A stretch of 64,000 nucleotides of DNA from Paraburkholderia sp. LEh10 (GTDB lineage: Bacteria > Pseudomonadota > Gammaproteobacteria > Burkholderiales > Burkholderiaceae), in NCBI RefSeq assembly GCF_017814945.1, contig NZ_JAGIPX010000018.1, positions 80,944 to 144,943 of the forward strand. The letters run 5' to 3'. Every line of letters begins with the position of its first letter. The first letter of the stretch is position 1. Below are positions 33,107 through 42,193 of this stretch, piece after piece. The notes under the pieces are model-generated. The model had not been told where the DNA came from. It worked only from the letters and a program-made list of their open reading frames with translations, and ran no database searches. Position numbers and translations under genes: made by a program.

Positions 33107-35809
33107 ATGGCCGATACCGAAACGCCTCAAGTGATCCGCCGCGCCGACTATGCGCCGCCCGCCTTTCTCATCGATACCGTCGCGCTCGAGTTCGATCTCG
33201 TGCCGGAACGCACGGTCGTCAGGAATACGATGCGCATCCGCCGCAATCCCGACGCCGTGCGCGCCGCGCATCTCGAACTGATGGGCGAGCAACTGGAATT
33301 CGTCGAAGCTTCGCTCGACGGCAAGCCGTATGCCGACGTGCACGCGCACGAGCACGGCCTGAGCGTCGACAACGTGCCCGATTCGTTCGAGCTGACGGTG
33401 ACGGGCATCTGCAATGCCGCAGCGAACACCACGCTGTCCGGGCTCTATGTGTCGAGCGGCAACTTCTTCACGCAATGCGAGGCGGAAGGCTTCCGGCGCA
33501 TCACGTGGTTCCTCGACCGGCCCGACGTGATGGCCACCTACACGGTGACGATGCGCGCCGACAAGGCCGCGTACCCCGTGCTGCTGTCCAACGGCAATCT
33601 GCTCGAACAGGGCGACCTGCCCGACGGCCGCCACTTCGCGCGCTGGGAAGACCCGTTCAGGAAACCGAGCTATCTGTTTGCGCTGGTTGCGGGCAAGCTC
33701 GTCGCGCTGGAAGAGCGCGTGAAGACGGGTTCGGGCAAGGAGAAGCTGCTGCAGGTGTGGGTCGAGGCGCACGATCTCGACAAGACACGTCACGCGATGG
33801 ACTCGCTGATCCACTCGATCCGCTGGGACGAAGCGCGTTTCGGACTCGAACTCGATCTAGACCGCTTCATGATCGTGGCCGTCAGCGACTTCAACATGGG
33901 CGCGATGGAAAACAAGGGCCTCAATATCTTCAACACGAAGTATGTGCTGGCCAATCCCGAGACCGCGACGGATACCGACTTCTCGAACATCGAGGCGGTT
34001 GTCGGACACGAGTACTTCCACAACTGGACGGGCAATCGCGTCACATGCCGCGACTGGTTCCAGTTGAGTCTGAAGGAAGGGCTGACGGTGTTCCGCGACC
34101 AGGAATTTTCCGCGGACATGGCGAGCGGCGGCAGTTCGGGCGAGGACCAGGCGGCACGCGCGACCAAGCGTATCGAAGACGTGCGCGTGCTGCGCCAGAT
34201 GCAGTTCGCCGAAGACGCAGGCCCGATGGCGCATCCCGTTCGCCCGGAGAGCTACGTCGAGATCAACAACTTCTACACGATGACCGTCTATGAGAAAGGC
34301 TCGGAAGTCGTGCGGATGTATCAGACGCTATTCGGACGTGACGGCTTCCGTCGCGGGATGGACCTGTACTTCAAGCGCCACGACGGCCAGGCCGTGACCT
34401 GCGACGACTTCCGCAACGCGATGGCCGATGCCAACGGCCGCGACCTCGCCCAGTTCGAGCGCTGGTACAGCCAGGCGGGCACGCCGCGCATCACGGTCGA
34501 AACGGGCTACGACAGCGCACGCAAGCGCTACACCGTGAAGCTCACGCAAGGCTATGGCGACGGCTCGGCCGCCGCGCGCGAAACGCAAAAAGGCCCGCTG
34601 CTGATTCCGTTCGCGATCGGCCTGATCGGCGCCGACGGCAACGATTTGCCGCTGCGTCTCGAAGGCGAAGCAGCGGCGTTTGCGCACACCACGCGCGTGC
34701 TCGAATTCACGGAGACCGAGCAGACGTTCACGTTCGTCGATGTCGCCGAGAAACCGCTGCCGTCACTGCTGCGTAATTTTTCGGCGCCCGTCGTCGTCGA
34801 ATACGACTATACGGCGGACGAACTCGCGTTCCTGCTCGCGCACGACAGCGATCCGTTCAACCGCTGGGAAGCCGGCCAGCGGCTCGCCACGCGCGAACTG
34901 CTGACGCTCGCCGAGCGCGCGGCAACAGGTAAGACACTGGAGCTGGACGACACCGTCATTGCCGCGTTCGGGCGCGTGCTGAACGACGAGACGCTGTCGC
35001 CCGCGTTCCGCGAGCTCGCGCTGATGCTGCCGTCGGAGGCGTATCTCGCCGAGCAGATGGACGAATCCAATCCCGCCGCCGTGCACAGCGCGCGCCAGTT
35101 CGTGCGCAAGCGCCTCGCCTCGGCGCTCAAGGGCGACTGGCTCGCCATCTACGACCGACACCAGACGCCCGGCGCGTACGAGCCGACCCCCGAAGCGGGC
35201 GGCCATCGCTCGCTGAAGAATCTGGCGCTCGCGTATCTCGCCGAACTCGACGCCCCCGCCGATGCCGTGCGGCTCGCCAAAGCGCAGTACGACGCGGCGA
35301 ACAACATGACGGACCGCGCGTCGGCGCTCTCCGCGTTGCTGACGGCGGCAGCGTCGAACGGCGGTGCGGCGGCTGCGGATGCGCTCGACGAGTTCTATCG
35401 CCGCTTCGAAAACGAGCCGCTCGTCATCGACAAGTGGTTCGCGCTGCAAGCGATGCAACGCGGCACGAAGCAGCGCCCCGTCATCGACATCGTGCGCAAG
35501 CTGATGGCGCATCCCGCGTTCACCCTGAAGAACCCGAACCGCGCGCGCTCGCTGATCTTCAGCTTCTGCTCGGCGAATCCGGCGCAGTTCCACGCGCAAG
35601 ACGGCTCGGGCTACGCATTCTGGGCCGAGCAGGTGATCGCGCTCGACGCGCTCAATCCGCAGGTTGCCGCGCGCCTCGCGCGGGCGCTGGAACTGTGGCG
35701 GCGCTTCACGCCCGCGCTGCGCGAGCAGATGCGCGCGGCGCTCGAAAAGGTCGCGGGGCAGGCGAAATCGCGCGACGTGCGCGAGATCGTCGAGAAGGCA
35801 TTGGCCTGA
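33107..35809 (+). CDS. pepN: Aminopeptidase N
   Basis: This M1-family zinc aminopeptidase of 900 residues removes N-terminal residues from cytoplasmic peptides. The exopeptidase motif GAMEN (in MGAMENKGLN) and the zinc site His301-Glu302-x-x-His305 plus Glu324 are complete. The C-terminal helical domain ends ...EIVEKALA, and the length matches E. coli PepN closely. It is a single gene followed by a strong terminator. Confidence 0.96.
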   Translation: MADTETPQVIRRADYAPPAFLIDTVALEFDLVPERTVVRNTMRIRRNPDAVRAAHLELMGEQLEFVEASLDGKPYADVHAHEHGLSVDNVPDSFELTVTGICNAAANTTLSGLYVSSGNFFTQCEAEGFRRITWFLDRPDVMATYTVTMRADKAAYPVLLSNGNLLEQGDLPDGRHFARWEDPFRKPSYLFALVAGKLVALEERVKTGSGKEKLLQVWVEAHDLDKTRHAMDSLIHSIRWDEARFGLELDLDRFMIVAVSDFNMGAMENKGLNIFNTKYVLANPETATDTDFSNIEAVVGHEYFHNWTGNRVTCRDWFQLSLKEGLTVFRDQEFSADMASGGSSGEDQAARATKRIEDVRVLRQMQFAEDAGPMAHPVRPESYVEINNFYTMTVYEKGSEVVRMYQTLFGRDGFRRGMDLYFKRHDGQAVTCDDFRNAMADANGRDLAQFERWYSQAGTPRITVETGYDSARKRYTVKLTQGYGDGSAAARETQKGPLLIPFAIGLIGADGNDLPLRLEGEAAAFAHTTRVLEFTETEQTFTFVDVAEKPLPSLLRNFSAPVVVEYDYTADELAFLLAHDSDPFNRWEAGQRLATRELLTLAERAATGKTLELDDTVIAAFGRVLNDETLSPAFRELALMLPSEAYLAEQMDESNPAAVHSARQFVRKRLASALKGDWLAIYDRHQTPGAYEPTPEAGGHRSLKNLALAYLAELDAPADAVRLAKAQYDAANNMTDRASALSALLTAAASNGGAAAADALDEFYRRFENEPLVIDKWFALQAMQRGTKQRPVIDIVRKLMAHPAFTLKNPNRARSLIFSFCSANPAQFHAQDGSGYAFWAEQVIALDALNPQVAARLARALELWRRFTPALREQMRAALEKVAGQAKSRDVREIVEKALA

Positions 35810-35832
35810 TTCTCCTTTTCTGCTCGCAGTCG

Positions 35833-35862
35833 AAAGCCGGCATGCATGCCGGCTTTTTTTCG
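35833..35862 (+). terminator. Rho-independent terminator of pepN
   Basis: AAAGCCGGCATG is followed by its exact complement and a run of T residues, 24 bp after the pepN stop codon. Confidence 0.85.
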
Positions 35863-35940
35863 TCCGTTTCGCCTGATTCCGTCAGTTTGCCTTATGCCAT
35901 TCGGACGACTGGTTTCGCCCGCTCATCGGGATCACACTCG

Positions 35941-35978
35941 ACGTGTTCATTTACTGGTTTACGTTTAACATGACACGT
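35941..35978 (+). promoter_or_regulatory. Possible HigA operator / higBA promoter region
   Basis: ACGTGTTCAT at 35941-35950 and ATGACACGT at 35970-35978 form an imperfect inverted repeat (one inserted base) directly before higB. The AT-rich DNA between and after them (TTTACG, TTATAT) could be the promoter. Autorepression by the antitoxin at such repeats is normal for higBA, but the site here is inferred. Confidence 0.4.
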
Positions 35979-35990
35979 TATATCATCCCC

Positions 35991-36272
35991 ATGATCTCGA
36001 CATTCGGCGACAAGGAAACGGCGCTGGTATTCAAAGGCAAGTTCGTGCAGTCACTGCCGCGCGAAGTACAACTTATTGCGCGCCGCAAGCTCTTGCTGAT
36101 CGACGCCGCGAAATCCATCAAGGACATGTTCGCGCCGCCCGGCAACCGTCTGGAACTGCTTCAAGGCATGCGCAGCGGCCAATGGAGCATTCGTATCAAC
36201 GCGCAATGGCGCATCTGCTTTCAGTACATCGACGGCGATGCGCTCAGTGTCGAGATCGTCGGCTATCACTGA
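35991..36272 (+). CDS. higB: HigB-type toxin (RelE superfamily)
   Basis: This 93-residue protein resembles HigB/RelE mRNA interferases, which cut mRNA on the ribosome. Features include the N-terminal GDKETALVFKGKFV, the central helix region ARRKLLLIDAAKSIKDM and the C-terminal GQWSIRINAQWRICFQY core with basic and aromatic residues typical of the active site. I chose ATG 35991 (MISTFGDK) over an in-frame ATG 48 bp upstream. The antitoxin gene begins 18 bp downstream. Confidence 0.87.
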   Translation: MISTFGDKETALVFKGKFVQSLPREVQLIARRKLLLIDAAKSIKDMFAPPGNRLELLQGMRSGQWSIRINAQWRICFQYIDGDALSVEIVGYH

Positions 36273-36290
36273 TTCACTTGGGAGACCTGT

Positions 36291-36731
36291 ATGGTCGTCA
36301 AACGCTCAGAACTGGACAGCACCGACTTCTCCGACATTTCCACCGGCGAACGGATGCCCGAAACGACGCCAGGCGATATCCTGCGCAGCGAATTTCTGGA
36401 ACCACTCGGCATGTCGGCCAATGCACTGTCGCTGGCGCTGCGCGTGCCGGCGCCGCGCATCAACGACATCGTGCGCGGCAAGCGCGCCATCTCGTCGGAA
36501 ACGGCGTTGCGTCTGTCGCGCTATTTCGGCAACAGCGCCCATTTCTGGCTCAATCTTCAGATTGCGTACGACTTGCGTGTCGCCATCGCGGAGTCGGGCG
36601 CGCAGATCGAGCGCGAGATCGAGCCACTGCCGCCCTCGCGCCGGCCAAAGCATGCGCGGCTGTCGCGCGAGCAGATAAAAGCCGCCGAAGATGCCGATGC
36701 CGCCGGCCGCCGGGTCTCGGCGTCGCGTTGA
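36291..36731 (+). CDS. higA: HigA-type antitoxin, XRE-family regulator
   Basis: This 146-residue DNA-binding antitoxin neutralises the toxin and represses the pair. The HigA signature PGDILRSEFLEPLGMSANALSLALRVPAPRINDIVRGKRAIS forms the helix-turn-helix (residues about 27-70), followed by TALRLSRYFGNSAHFWLNLQIAYDL. The tail after about residue 105 is charged and probably flexible. It follows higB in the toxin-first order usual for hig loci. Confidence 0.88.
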   Translation: MVVKRSELDSTDFSDISTGERMPETTPGDILRSEFLEPLGMSANALSLALRVPAPRINDIVRGKRAISSETALRLSRYFGNSAHFWLNLQIAYDLRVAIAESGAQIEREIEPLPPSRRPKHARLSREQIKAAEDADAAGRRVSASR

Positions 36732-36893
36732 CGCAACGCGGCGGCGGCTTGCGCGAGCGCGGTCGCTCAGGCCGGCGCGGCATTGCGCGGCGCCGGCGGC
36801 TTGCGGCAAGCTGACGGGGATTTTTTTAGTCACGGAACCCGAACATCGAAAGGTTAAAATCGGGATATTCCCAAGCCTCTCCGGAGTACAGCA

Positions 36894-37910
36894 ATGTCTT
36901 TGCAACGTCGTACCACTCTCACCAAGTATCTGATCGAGCAGCAGCGCGAGCACAACAATCTGCCTGCCGATCTGCGTCTGTTGATCGAAGTCGTCGCGCG
37001 TGCGTGCAAGGCCATCAGCTACCACGTCAGCAAGGGCGCGCTCGGCGATGCGCTCGGCTCGGCCGGCAGCGAGAACGTTCAGGGCGAAGTTCAGAAGAAG
37101 CTCGACATCCTGTCGAACGAAATCCTGCTCGAAGCCAATGAATGGGGCGGCAATCTGGCGGGCATGGCATCGGAGGAAATGGAACAGTTCTTCCCGATTC
37201 CCGTGAACTATCCGCGGGGCGAATACCTGCTCGTGTTCGATCCCCTCGATGGCTCTTCGAACATCGACGTCAACGTATCGATCGGCACGATCTTCTCGGT
37301 GCTGCGTTGCCCCGACGGCCAGCAGCCGACTGAGCAATCGTTCCTGCAAAAGGGCACGCAGCAGGTCGCCGCAGGCTATGCCGTGTACGGCCCGCAGACG
37401 GTGCTCGTGCTGACGACGGGCAACGGCGTCAACTGCTTCACGCTCGACCGCGAGCTGGGTTCATGGGTGCTCACGCAAAGCGATATGCGCATCCCCGTCG
37501 AGACGCGCGAGTACGCAATCAACGCGTCGAACCAGCGTCACTGGTACGAGCCCGTCCAGCAGTACATCGGCGAACTCAACGCGGGCAAGGACGGCCCGCG
37601 CCAGACCGACTTCAATATGCGCTGGATCGCTTCGATGGTCGCCGACGTGCATCGCATCCTGAGCCGTGGCGGCATCTTCATGTATCCCGCTGACAAGCGC
37701 GATCCATCGAAGCCCGGCAAGCTGCGCCTCATGTACGAAGCGAACCCGATGTCGTTCATCGTCGAGCAGGCAGGGGGCGCCGCGACCAATGGCGAGAAGC
37801 GCATTCTCGACATCCAGCCGAAGAGCCTGCATGAGCGCGTCGCCGTGTTCCTCGGCTCGAAGAACGAGGTCGATCGCGTGACTCGCTATCACCTCGAAAA
37901 GAAAAGTTAA
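36894..37910 (+). CDS. fbp: Fructose-1,6-bisphosphatase, class 1
   Basis: This 338-residue gluconeogenic enzyme hydrolyses fructose-1,6-bisphosphate. The metal-binding DPLDGSSNIDVN and VFYPADKR-like FMYPADKRDPSKPG motifs are present, with the allosteric-type N-terminus. The length is normal. A ribosome-like GGAGTA precedes ATG 36894. It is a single gene, with a tRNA-Thr promoter starting about 10 bp after its stop. Confidence 0.96.
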   Translation: MSLQRRTTLTKYLIEQQREHNNLPADLRLLIEVVARACKAISYHVSKGALGDALGSAGSENVQGEVQKKLDILSNEILLEANEWGGNLAGMASEEMEQFFPIPVNYPRGEYLLVFDPLDGSSNIDVNVSIGTIFSVLRCPDGQQPTEQSFLQKGTQQVAAGYAVYGPQTVLVLTTGNGVNCFTLDRELGSWVLTQSDMRIPVETREYAINASNQRHWYEPVQQYIGELNAGKDGPRQTDFNMRWIASMVADVHRILSRGGIFMYPADKRDPSKPGKLRLMYEANPMSFIVEQAGGAATNGEKRILDIQPKSLHERVAVFLGSKNEVDRVTRYHLEKKS

Positions 37911-37918
37911 GAAAGTAC

Positions 37919-37947
37919 TTGTCAGCCGCTAAGAGCCACTCTATAAT
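37919..37947 (+). promoter_or_regulatory. Promoter of tRNA-Thr
   Basis: TTGTCA (37919-37924) and TATAAT (37942-37947) are separated by 17 bp, a near-consensus sigma-70 promoter. The expected start (about 37954) lies 40 nt before the mature tRNA. Confidence 0.75.
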
Positions 37948-37994
37948 CTTTCTTCTTCGTTGCTGACGAACAAAAACGAACGCAACGACTGAGA

Positions 37995-38070
37995 GCCGGA
38001 ATAGCTCAGACGGTAGAGCAGCGCATTCGTAATGCGAAGGTCGGGGGTTCGATTCCTCTTTCCGGCACCA
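37995..38070 (+). tRNA. tRNA-Thr (anticodon CGT)
   Basis: The 76-nt cloverleaf starts GCCGGAA and ends TTCCGGC-A-CCA with the CCA encoded. The anticodon CGT is at 38028-38030, and the T-loop GTTCGATTC is present. It reads ACG threonine codons. Confidence 0.96.
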
Positions 38071-38080
38071 GCGGATTCAA

Positions 38081-38117
38081 TCAAAAAGCCCAGTCCCCGT
38101 GACTGGGCTTTTTGATT
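38081..38117 (+). terminator. Rho-independent terminator after tRNA-Thr
   Basis: AAAAAGCCCAGTC and GACTGGGCTTTTT form a stem with a CCCCGT loop. It is symmetric and may also end transcription of the opposing acyl-CoA dehydrogenase gene. Confidence 0.85.
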
Positions 38118-38163
38118 TCTACGATGGCCTTTTGCTGCGCTCAGCTCTTTTGCTGCGCTCAAC

Positions 38164-39303
38164 TCACGCCAGCACCGACCTCGCGATCACGGTCCGCTGA
38201 ATCTCCGACGAGCCCTCGTAGATCCGCAAGATCCGCGCGTCACGCACCAGCCGCTCCAACGGCATGTCGCGCGTGAAGCCATAGCCGCCGTGCATCTGCA
38301 GCGCGGCATCGGTGACGAATGCAACCATCTCCGACGCGTAAAGCTTGGCCATCGACGCATCCTGCGTGAACGGGACACCCGCCGCACGCTTCGCGGCCGC
38401 CTGCAGCGTCAGCAGCCATGCTGCTTCAAGCCGCGTCTTCATATCGGCGATCATCCATTGCAAGCCTTGCTTGTTCGACAGGGGGTCGCCGCCAACCTGC
38501 CGCGCCTTCAGCCAATCGACAGCGGCCGAGAGCGCCGCTTCCGCAATTCCGATACTCGTTGCGGCGACATCGAGCCGGCTGTTGTCGAGCACTTTCATCG
38601 CCGTGCGAAAGCCGCTGCCTTCCTGGCCCAACCGGTTTGCAGCCGGAACGAAGCAGTCGAGCGCCACTTCATGCGCGGGCGCGCCGCGAATGCCCATCAA
38701 TTTTTCAGCGGGCGCCACGTCGATACCCGGCGTTCGCCCGTCGATCACGAACGCGCTGATCCCGCGCGCGCCGGCACCGGGACCGGTCTTCGCGTACACG
38801 ACGATGAAGCCCGCCGCTTCCGCGTTCGAAATAAAGTGCTTGACGCCCTTGATCCGATAGCCGTCGCCGTCACGCGTCGCTCGCGTCGCCATGTCGGCGG
38901 GGTTGGAGCCGGCGCGCGGTTCCGTCAGCGCGAACGCGCCGAGCTTGCGCCCGCAGGCCGCATCGGGCAGATAGCGCTCGCGCAAAGCATCGTCGCCGCC
39001 TATCAGGATCGAATCGGTCGCGAGATAGTGCGCGCCGACCATCGATGAAGTCGATGCGCACGCCTTCGCGATCTCCACCAGCGCGAGAACAATCGCCACC
39101 GGCGACGCCTCCACCCCGCCCCAACGCTCCGGCACGTTCATGCCCATCACGCCGAGTTCGGCGAGCGATGCGACATAGCGCGTCGTCGAAAGCTCTTCGC
39201 GGTCGACTTGCGCAGCGCGCGGCGCGAGTTCGCTTTGCGCGAAACGCGCGATGGCGTCGGCGATCTCAATGTCGTTGTTTTCGATACCCAGCCGCTTATG
39301 CAT
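38164..39303 (-). CDS. Acyl-CoA dehydrogenase
   Basis: This FAD-dependent enzyme of 379 residues oxidises an acyl-CoA to its enoyl-CoA. It has FAD/substrate-binding FALTEPRAGSNPADMAT, the GGYGFTRDMPLERLVRDARILRIYEGSSEIQ end motif containing the catalytic glutamate, and the usual three-domain order. The substrate cannot be read from sequence. The CoA-transferase upstream suggests a dicarboxylic or branched acid imported as a CoA ester. It overlaps the CoA-transferase gene by eight bases. The start is ATG 39303 (MHKRLGIE). Confidence 0.9.
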   Translation of the reverse strand: MHKRLGIENNDIEIADAIARFAQSELAPRAAQVDREELSTTRYVASLAELGVMGMNVPERWGGVEASPVAIVLALVEIAKACASTSSMVGAHYLATDSILIGGDDALRERYLPDAACGRKLGAFALTEPRAGSNPADMATRATRDGDGYRIKGVKHFISNAEAAGFIVVYAKTGPGAGARGISAFVIDGRTPGIDVAPAEKLMGIRGAPAHEVALDCFVPAANRLGQEGSGFRTAMKVLDNSRLDVAATSIGIAEAALSAAVDWLKARQVGGDPLSNKQGLQWMIADMKTRLEAAWLLTLQAAAKRAAGVPFTQDASMAKLYASEMVAFVTDAALQMHGGYGFTRDMPLERLVRDARILRIYEGSSEIQRTVIARSVLA

Positions 39304-40543
39304 GATGGCGCTCCTTACGAACGGCGTCGTTTGCATTCGCTGCGCAACCGCCGAACGCGCCGCGAGCGCGCAACGACGCAATGTCATCCGCGTCGTAGCC
39401 GAGTTGCTGTAGCAGCGCGTCGGCATGCTCGCCGAGCGCCGGCGCAGGCGACACGCGATTCGCCGCATACGCGGAGAACTTCACCGGCTGCGAGGGCAGA
39501 CGCGCGGCAAACCTGCCCTCTCGCCGGACCTCCGTCAGCACGGCGCGATGCGCGGCGTGCTCGCTGTCCAGCGCCTGCTGGAGATTGCGGATCGGCGCAA
39601 CGGGGATGCCCGCCGCGCCGAGAACGCGATTGACTTCATCAACGGTGTGCGGCGACGACCATGCCTCGATCGCCGCGCGCAATTCGGCTTCATGGCGGCA
39701 ACGCGACGCATCGCTGGCAAAGCGCGGGTCGTCGGCGAGATGCGGCGCGCCGATTGCATGCGCGAACGTAGCGAACAGCTTATTGTTCAGCACGGCGACG
39801 ACATAGAAGCCGTCAGCGGCGCGAAACGCACTGAACGGCGCCGACGACGGATGCCGGTTCCCCACGCGGCGCGGCGCGATTCCTGTTGCGGCATAACGCG
39901 CGACGAGCGTTGCGCTCAGTCCGAGTGTGGCGTCGAACATCGATACGTCGACATGCGTGCCCTTGCCGCTCTTCTCGCGCGCAAGGAGCGCGGCGAGCAC
40001 GCCCCACGACGCAAACAGGCCGCTGACGACGTCGGACACGGATTCGCCGATCATCGTCGGCGGCCCATCGGGCGAGCCCGTTGCATCCATCAGCCCGCAC
40101 ATCGCCTGCAGGATGATGTCGTATGCGGGCCGATGCGACTCGGGTCCCGTCTGGCCGAAACCCGACACGCTCGCATACACGACAGACGGATTGAGCGCGC
40201 TCAGCGCCGCGTAGCCGATGCCCAGCTTGTCCGCAACGCCCGGCCGGAAATTCTCGACGACGACATCGGCGTCGGCGCACAACGCGAGCGCCAGTTCGCG
40301 CCCCGCGCCCGTCTTCAGATCGAGCACGATGCCGCGCTTGTTGCGGTTCATCGCAGCAAAGAGCGCGCTCTCGCCATCCGCGGAAAATGGTCCGACCGCG
40401 CGATAGTCGTCGCCCGCGGGCGGCTCGATCTTGATCACATCGGCGCCCAGATCGCTGAGCAGCGCGGCGCAATAGGGACCCGCCAGCACGCGCGAGAAAT
40501 CGATCACGCGTATGCCTTCGAGCGGTAGATTCGAACGTGGCAT
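39296..40543 (-). CDS. CoA-transferase family III (CaiB/BaiF)
   Basis: This enzyme of 415 residues moves CoA between carboxylic acids. It begins LPLEGIRVIDFSRVLAGPYCAALLSDLGADVIKIEPP, the family hallmark. The catalytic Asp lies in RPAYDIILQAMCGLMDATG, and HPSSAPFSAFRAADG follows. A strong AAAGGAG ribosome site precedes ATG 40543. Together with the acyl-CoA dehydrogenase it forms a two-gene catabolic operon facing a LysR regulator, which probably controls it. The substrate is unknown. Confidence 0.9.
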   Translation of the reverse strand: MPRSNLPLEGIRVIDFSRVLAGPYCAALLSDLGADVIKIEPPAGDDYRAVGPFSADGESALFAAMNRNKRGIVLDLKTGAGRELALALCADADVVVENFRPGVADKLGIGYAALSALNPSVVYASVSGFGQTGPESHRPAYDIILQAMCGLMDATGSPDGPPTMIGESVSDVVSGLFASWGVLAALLAREKSGKGTHVDVSMFDATLGLSATLVARYAATGIAPRRVGNRHPSSAPFSAFRAADGFYVVAVLNNKLFATFAHAIGAPHLADDPRFASDASRCRHEAELRAAIEAWSSPHTVDEVNRVLGAAGIPVAPIRNLQQALDSEHAAHRAVLTEVRREGRFAARLPSQPVKFSAYAANRVSPAPALGEHADALLQQLGYDADDIASLRARGAFGGCAANANDAVRKERHHA

Positions 40544-40642
40544 CGAACGCTCCTTTCGACAGATCTTCGATGCATCGATTCTCGGCCGCGACCGCCTATC
40601 AAGTAAAATATGGAATTGCATTAACACCTATAGGTTTTTCCA
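40544..40642. promoter_or_regulatory. Divergent promoter region, CoA-transferase / LysR regulator
   Basis: This 99-bp AT-rich gap separates the two divergent starts. An 8-bp palindrome CCTATAGG lies at 40627-40634, and the nearby ATGGAATTGCAT fits the loose T-N11-A pattern of LysR sites. The regulator probably binds here to control the operon and itself. The exact site is not determined. Confidence 0.4.
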
Positions 40643-41581
40643 ATGCGTGTCTCGTTGCGGCTCCTGCGTTATTTCACGGCGACGGCGGAAATGGGCAGCA
40701 CGACGGCCGCCGCAAAAATACTGAACGTGTCGCAGCCATCGATCTCGGTTGCCATCCGCGAACTCGAATCGCTGTTCGACGACACGTTGTTCGCCCGCGA
40801 ATCGGGCGCGAAGATGACCTTGACGCGGTTCGGCGTGCGCAAGCTGGCAGAAGCGCAGCAACTGTTGACCGCGGCCTCATCGTTTGAAGCCGATGACAGC
40901 GGCAATGCCGCATCTGGCGAAGTGCAGATCGGCGTATTCAGCACGATCGCACCCGTCTATCTCCCCGTGTTGCTGCGCATTGCGCGCACACGTTTTCCCG
41001 AACTGTCGATACGTTTCGTCGAAGGCGATCTGCTGCAACTCGAAGACGCGTTGCGCAGCAGCCGCATCGAGCTCGCGCTGATGTACGACGTCGGCCTGCC
41101 TGCCGACATCGAACGCGAATGTCTCGCGCAATTGCGGCCTTATGCGCTCGTGCCCGCTGCATCGAAGCTCGCAAAGAAGGCGGGCAAGCTGTCGCTGCAC
41201 GTTCTCGCCAAAGAGCCGCTGATCCTGATCGATCTGCCGCACAGCCGCGAGTTTCTGATGGCGCCGTTCTGGCAGTGCGGGCTTGCGCCTGAAGTGCGTT
41301 ATCGCGCGACCTCGCTGGAACTCGTGCGCAGCATGGTGGCGAACGGCTTAGGCGTATCGTTGCTGATTACGCAGGGCGAGCCGGCCGGATCGGCGGCGGG
41401 CGCGATCGAACGGCCCATTCGTGAAGAGACCATCCGGCAGCCGCTCGTGATCGCGCGGCCCGCTCGCGCGTCGCGCACGAACGCATCGGAACTCGTCGCG
41501 CAGTGCGTGCGCGACGCCGTCAACGAAGCGATGACAAGACGCGCAGGCCATCCGCGCCGAAGCGCGACGCGCCAGAGCTGA
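40643..41581 (+). CDS. LysR-family transcriptional regulator
   Basis: This 312-residue regulator has an N-terminal winged helix-turn-helix (LRLLRYFTATAEMGSTTAAAKILNVSQPSISVAIRELE, residues about 5-45) and a C-terminal effector-binding domain (GEVQIGVFSTIAPVYLPVLL). It is transcribed away from the CoA-transferase / acyl-CoA dehydrogenase pair and likely activates it in response to a pathway metabolite. The C-terminal ~30 residues are low-complexity Arg-rich and may be dispensable. Confidence 0.9.
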   Translation: MRVSLRLLRYFTATAEMGSTTAAAKILNVSQPSISVAIRELESLFDDTLFARESGAKMTLTRFGVRKLAEAQQLLTAASSFEADDSGNAASGEVQIGVFSTIAPVYLPVLLRIARTRFPELSIRFVEGDLLQLEDALRSSRIELALMYDVGLPADIERECLAQLRPYALVPAASKLAKKAGKLSLHVLAKEPLILIDLPHSREFLMAPFWQCGLAPEVRYRATSLELVRSMVANGLGVSLLITQGEPAGSAAGAIERPIREETIRQPLVIARPARASRTNASELVAQCVRDAVNEAMTRRAGHPRRSATRQS

Positions 41582-41725
41582 CACAACGCCAGCCGCGCAT
41601 TCAACGCAATGTCGACGTGGAGAGCAAGCCGGCGGCGTCGACGGGGCCGTCGTCGTGCCGGCGCCGGCGCGGGCGGCATCCGGCCAGCCGTTGACCCCGC
41701 AGCGTCCAAGCCGAGCGATGGCGCG

Positions 41726-42193
41726 CTAGCGACGCCACGCGTCGAGCGCGGCGGGCTGCAACAGTCCACTCGACGCCTGACGCGCGCCACGTGCATCGAT
41801 CAGCAGCGTGCGCGGCATCTCGCCGCGCCAGTCCGGATCGAGCGCGCGGCGCAGTTTTTCCGGGATCGGCTCGGCGTTTGCATAAAGCGCCGGCTGCGAA
41901 GACAGCGGCAGCGACGCGAGCACTTGCGACAGCGCGGCGGAGTTGTCGTCGATGGAGTCCATCGCGATCATCGTCAGCCGCACATCGCGATGCTTGTTCT
42001 GCCATTCGACAATGCGCGCCGTGTTCTCCCGGCAATAGCTGCAATCGAGCGACCAGATTTCGACGATCTGCGGCCTGCCTCGCGATGCGGCAAGCACGGC
42101 CTCCACTTCCGACGCGCGCAGCGGCCTGAGTTCGGCGGCCTGCGCGGTGGCGGCGATCAGCAACGCCACGAGCGCCATCGAGATTCGCTTCAT
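41726..42193 (-). CDS. Periplasmic thioredoxin-like protein
   Basis: This exported protein of 155 residues has a signal peptide (residues 1-20, ending AQAAE) and a thioredoxin fold with Cys51-Ser-Tyr-Cys54 in IWSLDCSYCRENT. It resembles TlpA/ResA-type reductases. It is the last gene of the TonB-receptor operon and directly abuts the BNR gene with no gap. It might reduce periplasmic thiols or metal-binding cysteines for the system, which is inferred from context. Confidence 0.8.
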   Translation of the reverse strand: MKRISMALVALLIAATAQAAELRPLRASEVEAVLAASRGRPQIVEIWSLDCSYCRENTARIVEWQNKHRDVRLTMIAMDSIDDNSAALSQVLASLPLSSQPALYANAEPIPEKLRRALDPDWRGEMPRTLLIDARGARQASSGLLQPAALDAWRR

